Shown: positions 25,751-35,159, counted from the stretch's first letter. The stretch is DNA of 64,000 nucleotides from Candidatus Leptovillus gracilis (GCA_016716065.1 JADJXA010000007.1:1-64000); one strand, 5' to 3'. Notes: generated by a model not told the origin, from the sequence alone. Numbers and translations are program-made.

Positions 25751-26481
25751 ACCTTTCTGACAAACGCCGCGCCATTCGGCCGCTGCTGAGCGATCGCCCG
25801 GAAGACGCGGTGGCCGATTATTACGCCTTTCATCACCCTGATGAGAAAACGGGACTGACGTTGTATCCCAACGAGGCGACACGACCCACGGGCTTCCTGA
25901 CCTTTTCGCGCACGGGCATGGATTTGTTCCGGCTGCTGGTGACGCTGCGCCTGCCCATCGCCGATTTGGCGGCCAGTGCGGCGGCCATTCACCAGGCGAT
26001 AGAACCGGATACGGCCGTTATCCTCTTCGGCCCGGCGTCGTATGGCCCATTGCTGCACGCTCTGTTCGATGTACAAACCGAGGAAGCCTTTCGCCTATAC
26101 GCCTTGTCGCCGCAGCGCTTCGAGCCAATCATCAACGTGCTGGTCATGCAAACGGACGGTCCCAATGGACTGCCTCGTTTCATCGTGCGTTCGCAATCCA
26201 CCGGCGAGGTGGTGGCCGCCGCCGGGCTAAACTGGCAATCGCCGCGCTACGCCGAGATTTCGGTGACCACCGACCAGGCGCATCGGCGGCAGGGATTGGG
26301 ACAAAGTGTGGCGGCGGCAATGGTGGAATATGTGCTGCGGAACGGCCGTACCCCTCTTTACCTGGTCAATGAACAAAACACCCCCTCGATCCACCTGGCC
26401 GAACAGGCCGGCTTCCGCGATACTGGCTTTAGCAAACTCCTGCTGCAAGCCAGCCTGAAGCTGCCTTTAAGCAAACAGTAA
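25747..26481 (+). CDS. GNAT-family N-acetyltransferase
   Basis: A 244-residue protein whose C-terminal half is a GNAT fold of the FR47 type: AEISVTTDQAHRRQGLGQSV holds the acetyl-CoA pyrophosphate loop (RRQGLG), and PLYLVNEQNTPSIHLAEQAG follows. The N-terminal ~120 residues match no domain I recognise. It is translationally coupled to the nucleoside phosphorylase (ATGA). Substrate unknown. Confidence 0.85.
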   Translation: MNLSDKRRAIRPLLSDRPEDAVADYYAFHHPDEKTGLTLYPNEATRPTGFLTFSRTGMDLFRLLVTLRLPIADLAASAAAIHQAIEPDTAVILFGPASYGPLLHALFDVQTEEAFRLYALSPQRFEPIINVLVMQTDGPNGLPRFIVRSQSTGEVVAAAGLNWQSPRYAEISVTTDQAHRRQGLGQSVAAAMVEYVLRNGRTPLYLVNEQNTPSIHLAEQAGFRDTGFSKLLLQASLKLPLSKQ

Positions 26482-26706
26482 TGTCTCTCTGCCATTCTTT
26501 CACGCATCATTGATGGACGTTTGCCCCAAAAAAAGTTTAACTATTGACAAACACGGTAGTTAGCTAAGGGTGAACTGTAGTGCAAGGTCAGCAGGTGTTT
26601 GTCGTACAGCCTCAGGCGCCATTCTCATCATTTTTGGATGGCGCTTTGTGCTTGTCAGACGCCAGTCGCCTACGCGGTTACCCATGATACAGTTTGGAGG
26701 TACAAA

Positions 26707-26943
26707 ATGAATAAAAGCACAGGTGTTGTCAAATGGTTTAGCCGCTTAAAAGGGTACGGATTCATCAATCCCGACGAGGGTGGCGATGAAATCTTCGTCC
26801 ATTATTCGGCCATTGAGGGTGATGGATACCGTAACCTTTACGAAGGGGACCGGGTGGAGTACGTTTTGATTGACCGGGGCAAAGGCCCACAGGCGCAAAA
26901 CGTCATTCCCAAACGAACCTTTGAGGCGATGGTCCACCAGTAA
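26707..26943 (+). CDS. Cold-shock domain protein
   Basis: A 78-residue CspA-type RNA chaperone with RNP1-like KGYGFINPD and RNP2-like EIFVHYSAIEG. GGAGG lies 6 bases before the ATG; the frame opens earlier at 26599 but without coding character. The 225-bp leader (26482-26706) has a weak 7-bp stem (GCGCCAT/ATGGCGC, 26619-26647) and could be a cold-responsive 5' UTR. A second cold-shock gene lies at 50946. Confidence 0.93.
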   Translation: MNKSTGVVKWFSRLKGYGFINPDEGGDEIFVHYSAIEGDGYRNLYEGDRVEYVLIDRGKGPQAQNVIPKRTFEAMVHQ

Positions 26944-26947
26944 ACTA

Positions 26948-26971
26948 AGAAGCCCGCAAAAGCGGGCTTCT
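26948..26971 (+). terminator. Cold-shock gene terminator
   Basis: A 10-bp stem AGAAGCCCGC/GCGGGCTTCT with an AAAA loop lies 4 bases after the stop, followed by CTTT. Confidence 0.75.
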
Positions 26972-27048
26972 CTTTGGGGATGTTTCGGCCGTTTGTATGG
27001 TCCCCTCTGCCTATTTACCCGAATCATTGCATCATCTAGAATGAAGGC

Positions 27049-27429
27049 ATGGGTACAAGCAGCAAGATTTTAGTTGTGGATGATGAGCGGTCTCTGGTAG
27101 ATTTGTGCCAGATCATTTTGCAGCAAGCGGGGTATGTGGTGCGTGGGGCGGTGAACGGCCGTCAGGCTCTGCAAATGTTGGATGAAGAAGCGCCAGACCT
27201 GGTGCTGCTAGATGTGATGATGCCCGGCATGGACGGCATCGAAGTCTGTCGCCGCATTCGCTCTGTCTATGTCGAATCGCCCCCGTGTATTGTCATGTAC
27301 ACCGCCGACGACCGCGAAGAAACCCGCTCCAACAGCCTGGCTGCCGGCGCCAACGCCGTGCTGACCAAAGAAACGCCGGTTTTCGATCTACCTGGACGAA
27401 TAGGCTCTTATATCACCGCCTGGTGTTAA
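27049..27429 (+). CDS. Single-domain response regulator (CheY-like)
   Basis: A 126-residue receiver domain without an output domain. It has the acidic pocket VVDDE, the phospho-acceptor Asp in LLDVMMPGMDG, the switch Thr in YTAD, and the Lys in LTKETP. No histidine kinase is adjacent. Its 3' end overlaps the convergent phosphatase gene by 17 bp. Confidence 0.93.
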   Translation: MGTSSKILVVDDERSLVDLCQIILQQAGYVVRGAVNGRQALQMLDEEAPDLVLLDVMMPGMDGIEVCRRIRSVYVESPPCIVMYTADDREETRSNSLAAGANAVLTKETPVFDLPGRIGSYITAWC

Positions 27430-27892
27430 ACGCCTTCTCGTTCCCGAATGGCGGCCAGCAAACCCGGCAGCCATCTTCCACCAATTGGTATACATACTCA
27501 AAATTGCCGGAATAGTAGGGATCGGGCACGTCAGTTTCGGTGGTGTTGGTGGCAAAGTCCAGTAAGCGAAAGAGTTTTGCTGGCCGTTCGGCAATGATGC
27601 GCTGCAAATCTTGTACGTTGCTGGCGTCCAGAGCGATCAGGTAAGTATCGGGTGTAAGGTCAGTGGGGTGGAATTGGCGGGCACGGCCGTTATACGCAAT
27701 GCCATGCTGCCGTAATACCTTCAACGTCCCCCGGTGCGCCGTTTCGCCCACATGCCACGACCCGGTCCCCGCCGAATCCACCAGTATCTGGTCGGTCAGC
27801 CCGGCATCGTCCACCATCTTCTGAAAAACAGCCTCCGCCATTGGCGAACGGCAGATATTCCCTAAACAGACAAATAAAACTTGAACCGTCAT
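27413..27892 (-). CDS. Low-molecular-weight protein tyrosine phosphatase
   Basis: A 159-residue phosphatase with the P-loop CLGNICRSP near the N-terminus (residues ~9-17) and the general-acid loop DVPDPYYSG. The start at 27892 (MTVQVLFVCLGN) suits the family; the frame continues upstream only through repeats. It may act on tyrosine kinases of surface polysaccharide systems or on arsenate-like substrates, but the context does not decide this. Confidence 0.92.
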   Translation of the reverse strand: MTVQVLFVCLGNICRSPMAEAVFQKMVDDAGLTDQILVDSAGTGSWHVGETAHRGTLKVLRQHGIAYNGRARQFHPTDLTPDTYLIALDASNVQDLQRIIAERPAKLFRLLDFATNTTETDVPDPYYSGNFEYVYQLVEDGCRVCWPPFGNEKAFNTRR

Positions 27893-27905
27893 AAACTTTT
27901 TGAAT

Positions 27906-27954
27906 GATGAACGATAAACGATGAACGATAAACGATGAACGATGAACGATGAAC
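27906..27954. repeat. Heptad tandem repeat (7 x 7 bp)
   Basis: Seven units of GATGAAC or GATAAAC run without interruption. Inverted relatives (GTTCACC, GTTCATC) follow at 27971-27994, so the tract could fold. It lies between rnpB and the phosphatase gene. Confidence 0.9.
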
Positions 27955-27998
27955 TGAATTTGTATTCACAGTTCACCGTTCCCTGTTCATCGTTTCCC

Positions 27999-28412
27999 AA
28001 GTCAGCCTATAAGCCGCATTCTGTAGGCGTTTACGAGGACGTAAACGCTGGTGATCATCTATCTGGGAGCATTGTTACCAATGCCCTCTTGCAACCTACC
28101 CGGACGTCAGACGGCGCGGGCCGCTCCGTGGGCCTTGTGGACAGGCCACAAAACCCTTCGTCCTGCTTGGTCTTGCTCCCGGCGGGGTTTGCCTGGCCGG
28201 CGACATCGCTGCCGCCGCCGGTGGTCTCTTACACCACCGTTTCACCCTCACCGGCCAAACGGCAGACCGTTTGGCTGGCAATATGCCTCTCTGTTGCACT
28301 TGCCGTCAGGTCGCCCTGCCCGGCTGTTAGCCGGCGCCGTGCCCTATGGAGTGCGGACTTTCCTCAGCCAGACGTTCATGAGAACGCCCAACCGCGATCA
28401 CCCAGCCGACTT
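27999..28412 (-). ncRNA. rnpB: RNase P RNA (bacterial type A)
   Basis: The catalytic RNA that trims tRNA 5' ends. On the minus strand the hallmark blocks appear in order: AAGTCGGCTGGGTGATCGCG at the 5' end, GAGGAAAGTCCGCACTCC (P4 5' strand and J region), AGGGTGAAACGGTGGTGTAA, GAGACCACCG, and near the 3' end ACAGAATGCGGCTTATAGGC then TGACTT. First and last blocks pair to form P1. The length of about 414 nt is typical. The ends are estimates. Apparent reading frames across it on both strands are artefacts. Confidence 0.93.
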
Positions 28413-28465
28413 GGTAAAAGGATCGTAACCGGGTATGGGGAAAGGCGCAAGTGGGGGAGGAGGAG

Positions 28466-28525
28466 TGTTCAGTGTTCGGTAATCAGTGTTCAGTACTCAG
28501 TATGGCTCTTACACTGAACACTGGA
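28466..28525. repeat. Heptad tandem repeats with inverted counterpart
   Basis: Units TTCAGTG TTCGGTA ATCAGTG TTCAGTA CTCAGTA are followed by CACTGAA CACTGGA in inverse orientation. The same heptads occur at 728-755, 42158-42240 and 63073-63090. No gene is present in 28413-28527. Confidence 0.8.
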
Positions 28526-28527
28526 TA

Positions 28528-29322
28528 CTATTCACCCAGTTCAGCCAACACACGTCGGGCCAGAACGGCCGTCATCTCTTGCCGGTAGGCCGCGTCCCCA
28601 CGGAAGTCGCCGGGGTGGTGGCCGGCGGATTGGGAGGCCTGCACGGCGGCAGCCGCATCGCCTGCTGCCAGCGCCGCTTCGGCCTGGGCCAGCCGTGTCG
28701 GACGTGGGCCAATGCCCGTGGCAGCCAGGCGCGGGCGACCGCCTTCTGGCTGCCAGCCGGTCACAGAGACGATGGGGGCATCGGCCGGGGTGCGGGCGAC
28801 GCGCTCCGCGGCAAAACGGCCGCTGCCCCAGGGAATGACGACGTGGGTGATGAGGCCAGACGGCCGTTCCTCGGCCAACAAATAATCGGCCAGCGTCAGG
28901 CTGGCTGGTTCTGGCGTCTGCATTTCCAACCCGGTTTCCAGTACCAGCAGCGCCGCCAGCAGTTCGCTGTCTGGCAGGCGGCTGGCGATGACGCCGCCCA
29001 CCGTCGCCGCGTGGCGATAGGTGTTGGGTCCGGCCTGCCGGATGGCTTGCAGCAGTAACCCGGCCATGCCAGTCGGATCGGCCTGTTCGCGCAGCCAGTC
29101 GACCAGGTTTGCCAGCGTTACCGTTGCCCCCAGGTGGAGGGTAACGGCCGTGTGTTGGATCTGATTCAAACCCAGGCCTTGCAAATCCACCACCGCACCG
29201 GCCACATCACCGGTCAGCAAATTTGTACCGCCAGCCAGAACAAACACATTGGGCTGGCTTAACAGGCGCAGCGCTTCCGGTAAATTGTCGGGACGATAGT
29301 AGGCATCTGGTTTTTGGGGCAT
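28528..29322 (-). CDS. FAD-binding subunit of molybdopterin dehydrogenase type (CoxM-like)
   Basis: A 264-residue protein of the FAD_binding_5 plus CO_deh_flav_C family, which passes electrons from iron-sulfur clusters to FAD in xanthine or CO dehydrogenases. It shows VLAGGTNLLTGDV (FAD pyrophosphate), GATVTLANLVD, NTYRHAATVGGVIASR (normally RNxATxGGN) and LPDSELLAALLVL. AAGGA precedes the start at 29322. The catalytic and iron-sulfur subunits are not in the window, so either they lie elsewhere or this is an orphan. Confidence 0.85.
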   Translation of the reverse strand: MPQKPDAYYRPDNLPEALRLLSQPNVFVLAGGTNLLTGDVAGAVVDLQGLGLNQIQHTAVTLHLGATVTLANLVDWLREQADPTGMAGLLLQAIRQAGPNTYRHAATVGGVIASRLPDSELLAALLVLETGLEMQTPEPASLTLADYLLAEERPSGLITHVVIPWGSGRFAAERVARTPADAPIVSVTGWQPEGGRPRLAATGIGPRPTRLAQAEAALAAGDAAAAVQASQSAGHHPGDFRGDAAYRQEMTAVLARRVLAELGE

Positions 29323-29433
29323 GGTATTTTCCTTCGGCCAACATAAGATTGCCCGTGACATGGGCAGTGGACGCAGTTGCTCCTATTTTACCGGTAAACC
29401 AGCAACAATGCAGCCCTGGCGCCCGATGGTCGC

Positions 29434-30441
29434 CTACGGCTTTGAGGCGTGAACAAAATCGCGGGATGGCACGAATTGCAGGTTGATGGTTAACGGCCGT
29501 CCCAAATTCGCCTCCAGCTCTGTTACCAACTGCGGGAAAGCGGTTGGCTCGTTTTCGCCCACCGCCAGGATCGTTACAATGTCGTTGCGCACATTCACGT
29601 CCCGCACATCCAGGCGCTCTGCCGCCGCCCACACTTCCACCGTTTCCGTAGCCTGCACCTGGGACCAGGTGTCGCGCGTCACCTGCGCGCTGGTCAGCCC
29701 CAGCGGAATCATGATGATAAACACCCCGGCAAAGATAAGACCAAACGCCCGCTTGCGCGCCGATCCTTCCACCTGCACCATAGCCGCCCGGCTTAGGCCC
29801 AACAGCGAAAACACGCCGCCGCCGGCCAACAAAATGGCAAAAAAGTTGGTGACAAACAGCAGCAAAGCGCCCTGCGCCACATCCCATTGCCCCCCGGCCA
29901 GGCCAATTCCTACCACACACAGGGGAGGAACCAGCGAAATAGCAATCGCCACGCCGGGCAGCGAGTCGGCCACGTCTTCGCGGCTCATGGCAAACGCACC
30001 GGCAACACCGGAGGCCAACGCCACAATCAAATCGATCAGGCGCGGCGAAATGCGCGCCACAATCTGGGTATTGCCAGTGTAGCTGATGACGCCGGTGAAC
30101 AAGGTCGCCAGCAGCCAGGACAAGGCAATCACCCCGGCGACACCGGCGGCAACGGTGAGCAGCGAGCGAATGGCTCTATCCAGGCGCCCCATGGCAATGC
30201 CGGCGGCCGTTGCCATGATGGGCGTCATCAACGGCGCGACGATCATCGCGCCAATGACGGTCGCTGTAGAATCGCCCAACACGCCATACGTGGCAATGAT
30301 CGTCGCCAGTAGCAGTAAGATGACAAACCGCTCGACCGACAACCGGCGTTTAGCGCCTTCAAAAAACAATTTTTGTTCAAACGCCGGAATATCTTCGGGG
30401 CGGAACGTGTTGTCTTGCACAACGGTCTGAATAATTCCCAT
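29434..30441 (-). CDS. DUF389 (TIGR00341) membrane protein
   Basis: A 335-residue protein with about six membrane helices. It matches DUF389 in VLGDSTATVIGAMIVAPLMT, SREDVADSLPGVAIAISLVP and a cytoplasmic C-terminal domain rich in V/T/L strands. The family's function is unknown; transport is suspected. Partial family-B-like repeat DNA (TCACGGAGATT, TTTCTCCGTGTTTC) fills the gap upstream at 30456-30530. Confidence 0.88.
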   Translation of the reverse strand: MGIIQTVVQDNTFRPEDIPAFEQKLFFEGAKRRLSVERFVILLLLATIIATYGVLGDSTATVIGAMIVAPLMTPIMATAAGIAMGRLDRAIRSLLTVAAGVAGVIALSWLLATLFTGVISYTGNTQIVARISPRLIDLIVALASGVAGAFAMSREDVADSLPGVAIAISLVPPLCVVGIGLAGGQWDVAQGALLLFVTNFFAILLAGGGVFSLLGLSRAAMVQVEGSARKRAFGLIFAGVFIIMIPLGLTSAQVTRDTWSQVQATETVEVWAAAERLDVRDVNVRNDIVTILAVGENEPTAFPQLVTELEANLGRPLTINLQFVPSRDFVHASKP

Positions 30442-30573
30442 GAGTCCTCTTTCGAAAATAGTCCACAGTTACACAGAGGGTCACGGAGATTGGGGAAGGG
30501 AAACAAGGGTTTTCTCCGTGTTTCAATGAAACGGCCGTACAACTACCGCCAGGCAAGCTGTGGCCGAGGGGTG

Positions 30574-32844
30574 TTACCTCAATTGGGACAGCAGTTGTTT
30601 GTAACTGGCGGCATTGGGTGGATTGAGCTTTAAGATTTTCTCAATGGTGATCACCGCACCGGCTTTGTCGCCAGCCTCTAACTGCGCTTCGCCCAATTTG
30701 TCCAATACAGTCACGGCGCCTGGTATTTGCTGCTGCTGGATATAGAGACGAGTCAGGCGGTCTACCAGGTTGGGGTCAGACGGCCGTTGCTGCACCATAT
30801 CTTCCAAAATGCCGATCACCTTCACGCCCCTGCCGGTACGAACCAGCTGCATCAGATATTTATCCACAGCGCCCACGGCGTTGCCGGTCTGCCCCACTTT
30901 AAAGTACAGGTCTACCAACGTGAGCGCCGTCCACTCGTCATCGGGTTGCAGTTCGCGCAGGTCACGCAGCGGTGGCAGCGCCCGCCGCCATTCAAAGCGC
31001 TGGAGGTCAATGTCTACCATAGCGCGCAGCACACGCTGTGTCCAATTGCGAGACGCCTCGCCGCGCGGCGCTAATTTCAGGGCTTCCTGGTAGATGTCAC
31101 GCGCTTTTTCCACCTGGGCCAACTGGTAATATGCTTCGCCGAGGGTCATGTAATGTTCCAGCGCCCGGTCAATACGGCCGTGCTGCTTCAACAAATCAAT
31201 CAACCGCGCCCGCACCGACAAATCCAACGGCGCTAATTCCAACACCTTTTCATAAGCGATCATCGCGCCGTTCACATCACCGCGCACTTTAAAGGTATCG
31301 GCAATGGTGGTGAACTTAGACGCCCCCATCTCGTGTCGGCCCTGTTTTGCCAGCACTTCGCCCAGTTGAATGTGCGCCGGTAAATAATCCGGCGAAAGCT
31401 GGATGGCCCGGTATGTCTCCTCGATGGCGGTGTTGTACATACCGCGCCGCGCATATTCCTGGCTAAGATACAACGATTCCAACACCTTCTCCGTGCCAGA
31501 CGTTAATACGTCGCCCAAAATCATCATGCCCGTATCAGAAAAAGCGTCCAGCCGCCGCCGCGCCTCCTTTACCTTGTCTTCCCAGCCTTTATGCCCCAGA
31601 AATTCCACCAGAGAATTGGCGAAGGCGGTTGCCTTTTCCGGCTCACCCTGTGTCACCAGGCTGTCGGCCAGGTTTTCATACAATTCAATCAACCGGTCGG
31701 CCTGGTCGTGGCGCACCGTACCCATGTCTACAATTTTGAGGACGTTGATAAAGTTTTCGATAGATTTGTTGATCTGGCCGCGTGCCCGATAAGATTCCCC
31801 CAGGGCAAAATAGCTGGCCAGGCGATATTCCTGGTCTTTGACCGAAAATTCAAATTCGCGGATGGCGTCTTCAAAACGCAGCTTGTCCTGGTATAACAGT
31901 CCCAGGTTGAAGTGCGCGGCCGTGCTGGTGAGGCCAACCGCCAGCGCCTGCTCGTAGGCGCTAATTGCTTCATTGATCATGCCGCGACGTTGGTTGTCCA
32001 GGGCCTGACTGATGAGAAAATCGCGTTTAATTTTACCGGCCGTCTGAGCGTCGTCTTCGGTTTCTTCAAAGAGTTCAACGGCTAATTGTTCCATGGCCAT
32101 GCGGCGGGCGTCTTGCACGGGCACGGCCGTTTCCACCATCCGATCATCCGACGCCCAAACCGACGACTCTTTGCCCAGGTCTACGGCCATACGCAGCAAC
32201 CCACTGCCTTTGCCGCCGGTGGGCGCTGCCACGCGCTCGCCGGCAAAAAGCATTTCCCCCTGCTTGATCAATTCAATGGCTGTAAGCACGTCTGGATTGC
32301 GCGGGTCCAATTGCAGCGCCCGCTGGCACGCTTGCAGCGCTTTGTTCTTTTCGCCCTGACTCTGCAACACACGGGCAATAGCCAGATACTCCTGAATCGC
32401 GTTACGCACAGCCCCCTGACGCTGGTAAACCGAAGCCAGCCGCTGGTGAGCGCCAAGCAAATCCGGTTCCAAACGCACAGCGCGATGCCAGTTGTTCATC
32501 GCCTCAGTCAGGCGCTTGCGATTCAACTCGATCTCGCCAATGGCCATATACGTTTTACCGGCTTCGCTGTCCATCCCCAGGCGTTCCTGCACCTCGGCCA
32601 CACGCTGCAAGTGCATCACCTCCCCATGAGAGTAACGCGCCGCCAGTTTGTAATTGTCTAACGCTTTTTCGAGCTGGTTCGTCTCCAGGTAAGCCATACC
32701 CAGCCCGGCATAAGGGGCGGCTTCGGTCGGCTCATCCTGAGCAGCCAGCGTAAAAGACAGGATGGCTTCTTCCCAACGCTGGTCCCAACCATAGCTGTGA
32801 CCTTTGTTTAATGCTTCTTCATAACGGGCACGGTTTGTTGCCAT
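30574..32844 (-). CDS. Large TPR-repeat protein
   Basis: A 756-residue soluble protein dominated by tetratricopeptide repeats throughout, for example EAAPYAGLGMAYLETNQLEK, PDLLGAHQRLASVYQRQGAV and PDYLPAHIQLGEVLAKQGRH. A less regular stretch (residues ~215-270) separates two TPR arrays. No signal peptide or enzyme domain is seen, so a scaffold role is likely. GAGGA sits 4 bases before the start at 32844; 23 upstream in-frame codons lack support. Confidence 0.88.
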   Translation of the reverse strand: MATNRARYEEALNKGHSYGWDQRWEEAILSFTLAAQDEPTEAAPYAGLGMAYLETNQLEKALDNYKLAARYSHGEVMHLQRVAEVQERLGMDSEAGKTYMAIGEIELNRKRLTEAMNNWHRAVRLEPDLLGAHQRLASVYQRQGAVRNAIQEYLAIARVLQSQGEKNKALQACQRALQLDPRNPDVLTAIELIKQGEMLFAGERVAAPTGGKGSGLLRMAVDLGKESSVWASDDRMVETAVPVQDARRMAMEQLAVELFEETEDDAQTAGKIKRDFLISQALDNQRRGMINEAISAYEQALAVGLTSTAAHFNLGLLYQDKLRFEDAIREFEFSVKDQEYRLASYFALGESYRARGQINKSIENFINVLKIVDMGTVRHDQADRLIELYENLADSLVTQGEPEKATAFANSLVEFLGHKGWEDKVKEARRRLDAFSDTGMMILGDVLTSGTEKVLESLYLSQEYARRGMYNTAIEETYRAIQLSPDYLPAHIQLGEVLAKQGRHEMGASKFTTIADTFKVRGDVNGAMIAYEKVLELAPLDLSVRARLIDLLKQHGRIDRALEHYMTLGEAYYQLAQVEKARDIYQEALKLAPRGEASRNWTQRVLRAMVDIDLQRFEWRRALPPLRDLRELQPDDEWTALTLVDLYFKVGQTGNAVGAVDKYLMQLVRTGRGVKVIGILEDMVQQRPSDPNLVDRLTRLYIQQQQIPGAVTVLDKLGEAQLEAGDKAGAVITIEKILKLNPPNAASYKQLLSQLR

Positions 32845-32919
32845 GCAATCCTCATTCGAGTGTTTGTTTGTGGTGATTAGCCACAATGCGCAGCCATCTG
32901 CGCGCATTCCCAACTATGT

Positions 32920-33837
32920 TCACTCCGCCAACAAACGAACCAAAATCGCTTTTTGGGCGTGCATTCGGTTTTCGGCCTGGGGGAACAGACGGGAATGGGG
33001 GCCATCGGCTACTTCGTCGGTAATCTCATCACCACGATGGGCCGGCAGGCAGTGCATCACAATGCAGTCTGGTTTGGCTTTGGCGACGAGCGCCTGGTTT
33101 ACCTGATAGGGTGGGAACAACCGGGCGCGTTCGGCGGCTTCGGCTTCTTGCCCCATGCTGGTCCAGACATCTGTGTAGATAACGTCGGCGTCGGTAACGG
33201 CCGTTACTGGGTCCTCCACCAACTCCAACGTCGCCCCACCTACGCTCATTTCCGCCGCCAGACGCACATCTTCCGCCGTTAAATTATATCCGGGCGGAGA
33301 CGCCACCGACATGTGCATCCCCAACTTCATCGCCGCAAACATCAACGAGCGCGTCACATTATTGCTGTCTCCAACATAAGCCAGCTTCAAACCCCCCAGT
33401 TTGCCCTTGTCCTCCAAAATGGTAAACACATCCGTAAATCCCTGCGCCGGATGGTTATAATCGGACAGGCCATTGATTACCGGCACGCTTGAATAAGCCG
33501 CCAGGTCCACAATATGTTGATGTTCAAACACGCGAGCCATAATACCATCCACATAGCTGGACAACACCCGGGCCACATCCGGCACACTTTCACGCCCGCC
33601 CATCTTCACTTCATTGGGCGACAAATAAAACGCATACCCACCTAAATGCACCATACCCATTTCAAAAGAGACCCGTGTCCGCAGCGACGGTTTCTGAAAT
33701 ACCAACGCCAGACTCTTGCCTTTTAGCAGCGGCCGGTTGCCGCCACCGCGCCACTCCGCCTTCAGCGAAAGGCCCAAATCTAGGAGGTCATGAAGTTCAT
33801 CAGGGGTCAAATCTGCAATACTCAAGAAGTGTTTCAC
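32920..33837 (-). CDS. argF: Ornithine carbamoyltransferase
   Basis: This converts ornithine and carbamoyl phosphate to citrulline in arginine synthesis. The 305-residue protein has the carbamoyl phosphate loop KPSLRTRVSFE (Thr of the usual STRTR replaced as in Thermus-type enzymes), NGLSDYNHPAQGFTD, and the ornithine-site HCLPAHRGDEI, with DVWTSMGQE. No other arg genes are adjacent. A related N-acetylornithine or putrescine transferase is less likely given HCLPAH. Confidence 0.93.
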   Translation of the reverse strand: MKHFLSIADLTPDELHDLLDLGLSLKAEWRGGGNRPLLKGKSLALVFQKPSLRTRVSFEMGMVHLGGYAFYLSPNEVKMGGRESVPDVARVLSSYVDGIMARVFEHQHIVDLAAYSSVPVINGLSDYNHPAQGFTDVFTILEDKGKLGGLKLAYVGDSNNVTRSLMFAAMKLGMHMSVASPPGYNLTAEDVRLAAEMSVGGATLELVEDPVTAVTDADVIYTDVWTSMGQEAEAAERARLFPPYQVNQALVAKAKPDCIVMHCLPAHRGDEITDEVADGPHSRLFPQAENRMHAQKAILVRLLAE

Positions 33838-33937
33838 GTTCGTAATCTCCTGGCTGTGTTAGAGGGTCAATTTCATATTGAAGATCGCCAGACAGTATAC
33901 CACAGCGGCAAGCGTTAAGGAAAGAATTAAACATAAC

Positions 33938-33965
33938 TTGACGCTTAGTCTAGTTGTGATAAGAT
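33938..33965 (+). promoter_or_regulatory. Promoter for the membrane protein gene at 34030
   Basis: TTGACG (33938-33943) and TAAGAT (33960-33965) are spaced 16 bases apart in the divergent gap after argF. Confidence 0.55.
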
Positions 33966-34029
33966 TTATTTTGCAGAGGGGATGTCACTGTTGAATCGTT
34001 CCCGCCAGGAGCTAGAAGGTAGGTGACAT

Positions 34030-35103
34030 ATGGATTTTGTGCGTAAACAACCGGGTATCTCTTTATTAATCGTATTTGCGATTGGGTTCGCAATTGGGTT
34101 GTTCCTTTTTGGTTGGGGCCTGACGCCGGTAACCTGGGAGGATGCAGCGCCAAACGCTTTATCGCAGCAGTATCAGGATAATTTTGTCCGGGCTGTGGCC
34201 GATGCGTATTCTTTTGACAACAATGCGCAAAAGGTACAAGAGGCCCTGGGTAGTTGGGGTGGCGCGGATGCAGCGTGTGCCGCAGCGACTCGCTCAACTG
34301 ATCCGGCCGAAGTGCAGCGGCTGCAAGCTGTGGCTTCTGTAGTGAATGGTGGTGTGGGCTGCGCCGGTGTAACGGCCATCACGCCCCCCGGCAGCGAGGC
34401 CGCGCAGCCGGCCGAAGAAGGCGGCAGCAGTCTGGCATCCATTCTGTTTTTAGGACTGCTGCTCATCATCTTAATCGGCGCGATTCTGTTTGTTCTCAAT
34501 CGGCGTAACGCCATGCAAGATGGGGGCCGGTCTTCCTACATCGAAATGCCCACGGCCGCTCCGGTGTCTGCGGATCTTGGCATGGACACAACCCCCATTG
34601 CCAGCGTGGATACAACCTATGTTTGGGGCGATGATCGTTTTGAGTATTCCTTCCCCATCGAGAACCAATCTCAAGATTTTCTGGGTGATTGCGGCATTGC
34701 CATATCGGAATCCATTGGGACGGATACGCCACGCAACGTCGCGGCGTTTGAGGTATGGTTGTTCGACAAAAACGACATCCGCACCCGTACCAAGATTCTG
34801 ATGAGCGACCATGCCTTCTATGACGAAGGGATCAAAGCCAAATTGGCGACCAAAGGCACGGAGCAAATTCTGGCCCGAGAGCATGAGACCATTGTGTTAG
34901 AGACAGTCTCGTTGATCCTGAACGCCGAAATTACCATGATGGAATATGGTCAGGACACTAACTTGCCGCCCAACAGCTATTTTGACCGGCTGTCCATCAA
35001 GTTCCACGTCTGGAGCAAAGAGGGTGACTTTGAACCGCCAGACATTGAAGGGCGCGTTCAGGAAATCCGCCAGGTAGACGTTGACGATGCGTTCGACTTC
35101 TAA
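34030..35103 (+). CDS. Conserved membrane protein of unknown function
   Basis: The 357-residue protein has a membrane helix at residues ~9-30, an outer loop of ~100 residues with three cysteines (two close to a Gly/Ala-rich stretch), a second helix (~137-156: LASILFLGLLLIILIGAILF), and a ~190-residue cytoplasmic domain. The latter contains YVWGDDRFEYSFPIENQ, GDCGIAISESIG and FEVWLFDKNDIRTRTKILMS. I know no named family for it, though similar proteins occur in Anaerolineae genomes. It is a single gene with its own promoter and terminator. Confidence 0.75.
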   Translation: MDFVRKQPGISLLIVFAIGFAIGLFLFGWGLTPVTWEDAAPNALSQQYQDNFVRAVADAYSFDNNAQKVQEALGSWGGADAACAAATRSTDPAEVQRLQAVASVVNGGVGCAGVTAITPPGSEAAQPAEEGGSSLASILFLGLLLIILIGAILFVLNRRNAMQDGGRSSYIEMPTAAPVSADLGMDTTPIASVDTTYVWGDDRFEYSFPIENQSQDFLGDCGIAISESIGTDTPRNVAAFEVWLFDKNDIRTRTKILMSDHAFYDEGIKAKLATKGTEQILAREHETIVLETVSLILNAEITMMEYGQDTNLPPNSYFDRLSIKFHVWSKEGDFEPPDIEGRVQEIRQVDVDDAFDF

Positions 35104-35126
35104 CCACTGCCGGTAACCAAAGAATT

Positions 35127-35157
35127 AAAAGCCCCCTGATTGTCAGGGGGCTTTTTT
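35127..35157 (+). terminator. Strong intrinsic terminator, possibly bidirectional
   Basis: The 13-bp stem AAAAGCCCCCTGA/TCAGGGGGCTTTT with a TTG loop ends in TTTTTT, between the convergent 34030 gene and dgt. On the minus strand the A-rich side also gives a T-run, so it can serve both. Confidence 0.85.
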
Positions 35158-35159
35158 GT

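Noticed and set aside
27906..27954. Possible CRISPR array
   Set aside because: Units are 7 bp without spacers and no cas genes are present; it is a tandem repeat.
27942..28517. A 191-codon open frame (+) and others across 28000-28430
   Set aside because: The DNA is RNase P RNA on the minus strand, with conserved blocks throughout; frames there are chance.
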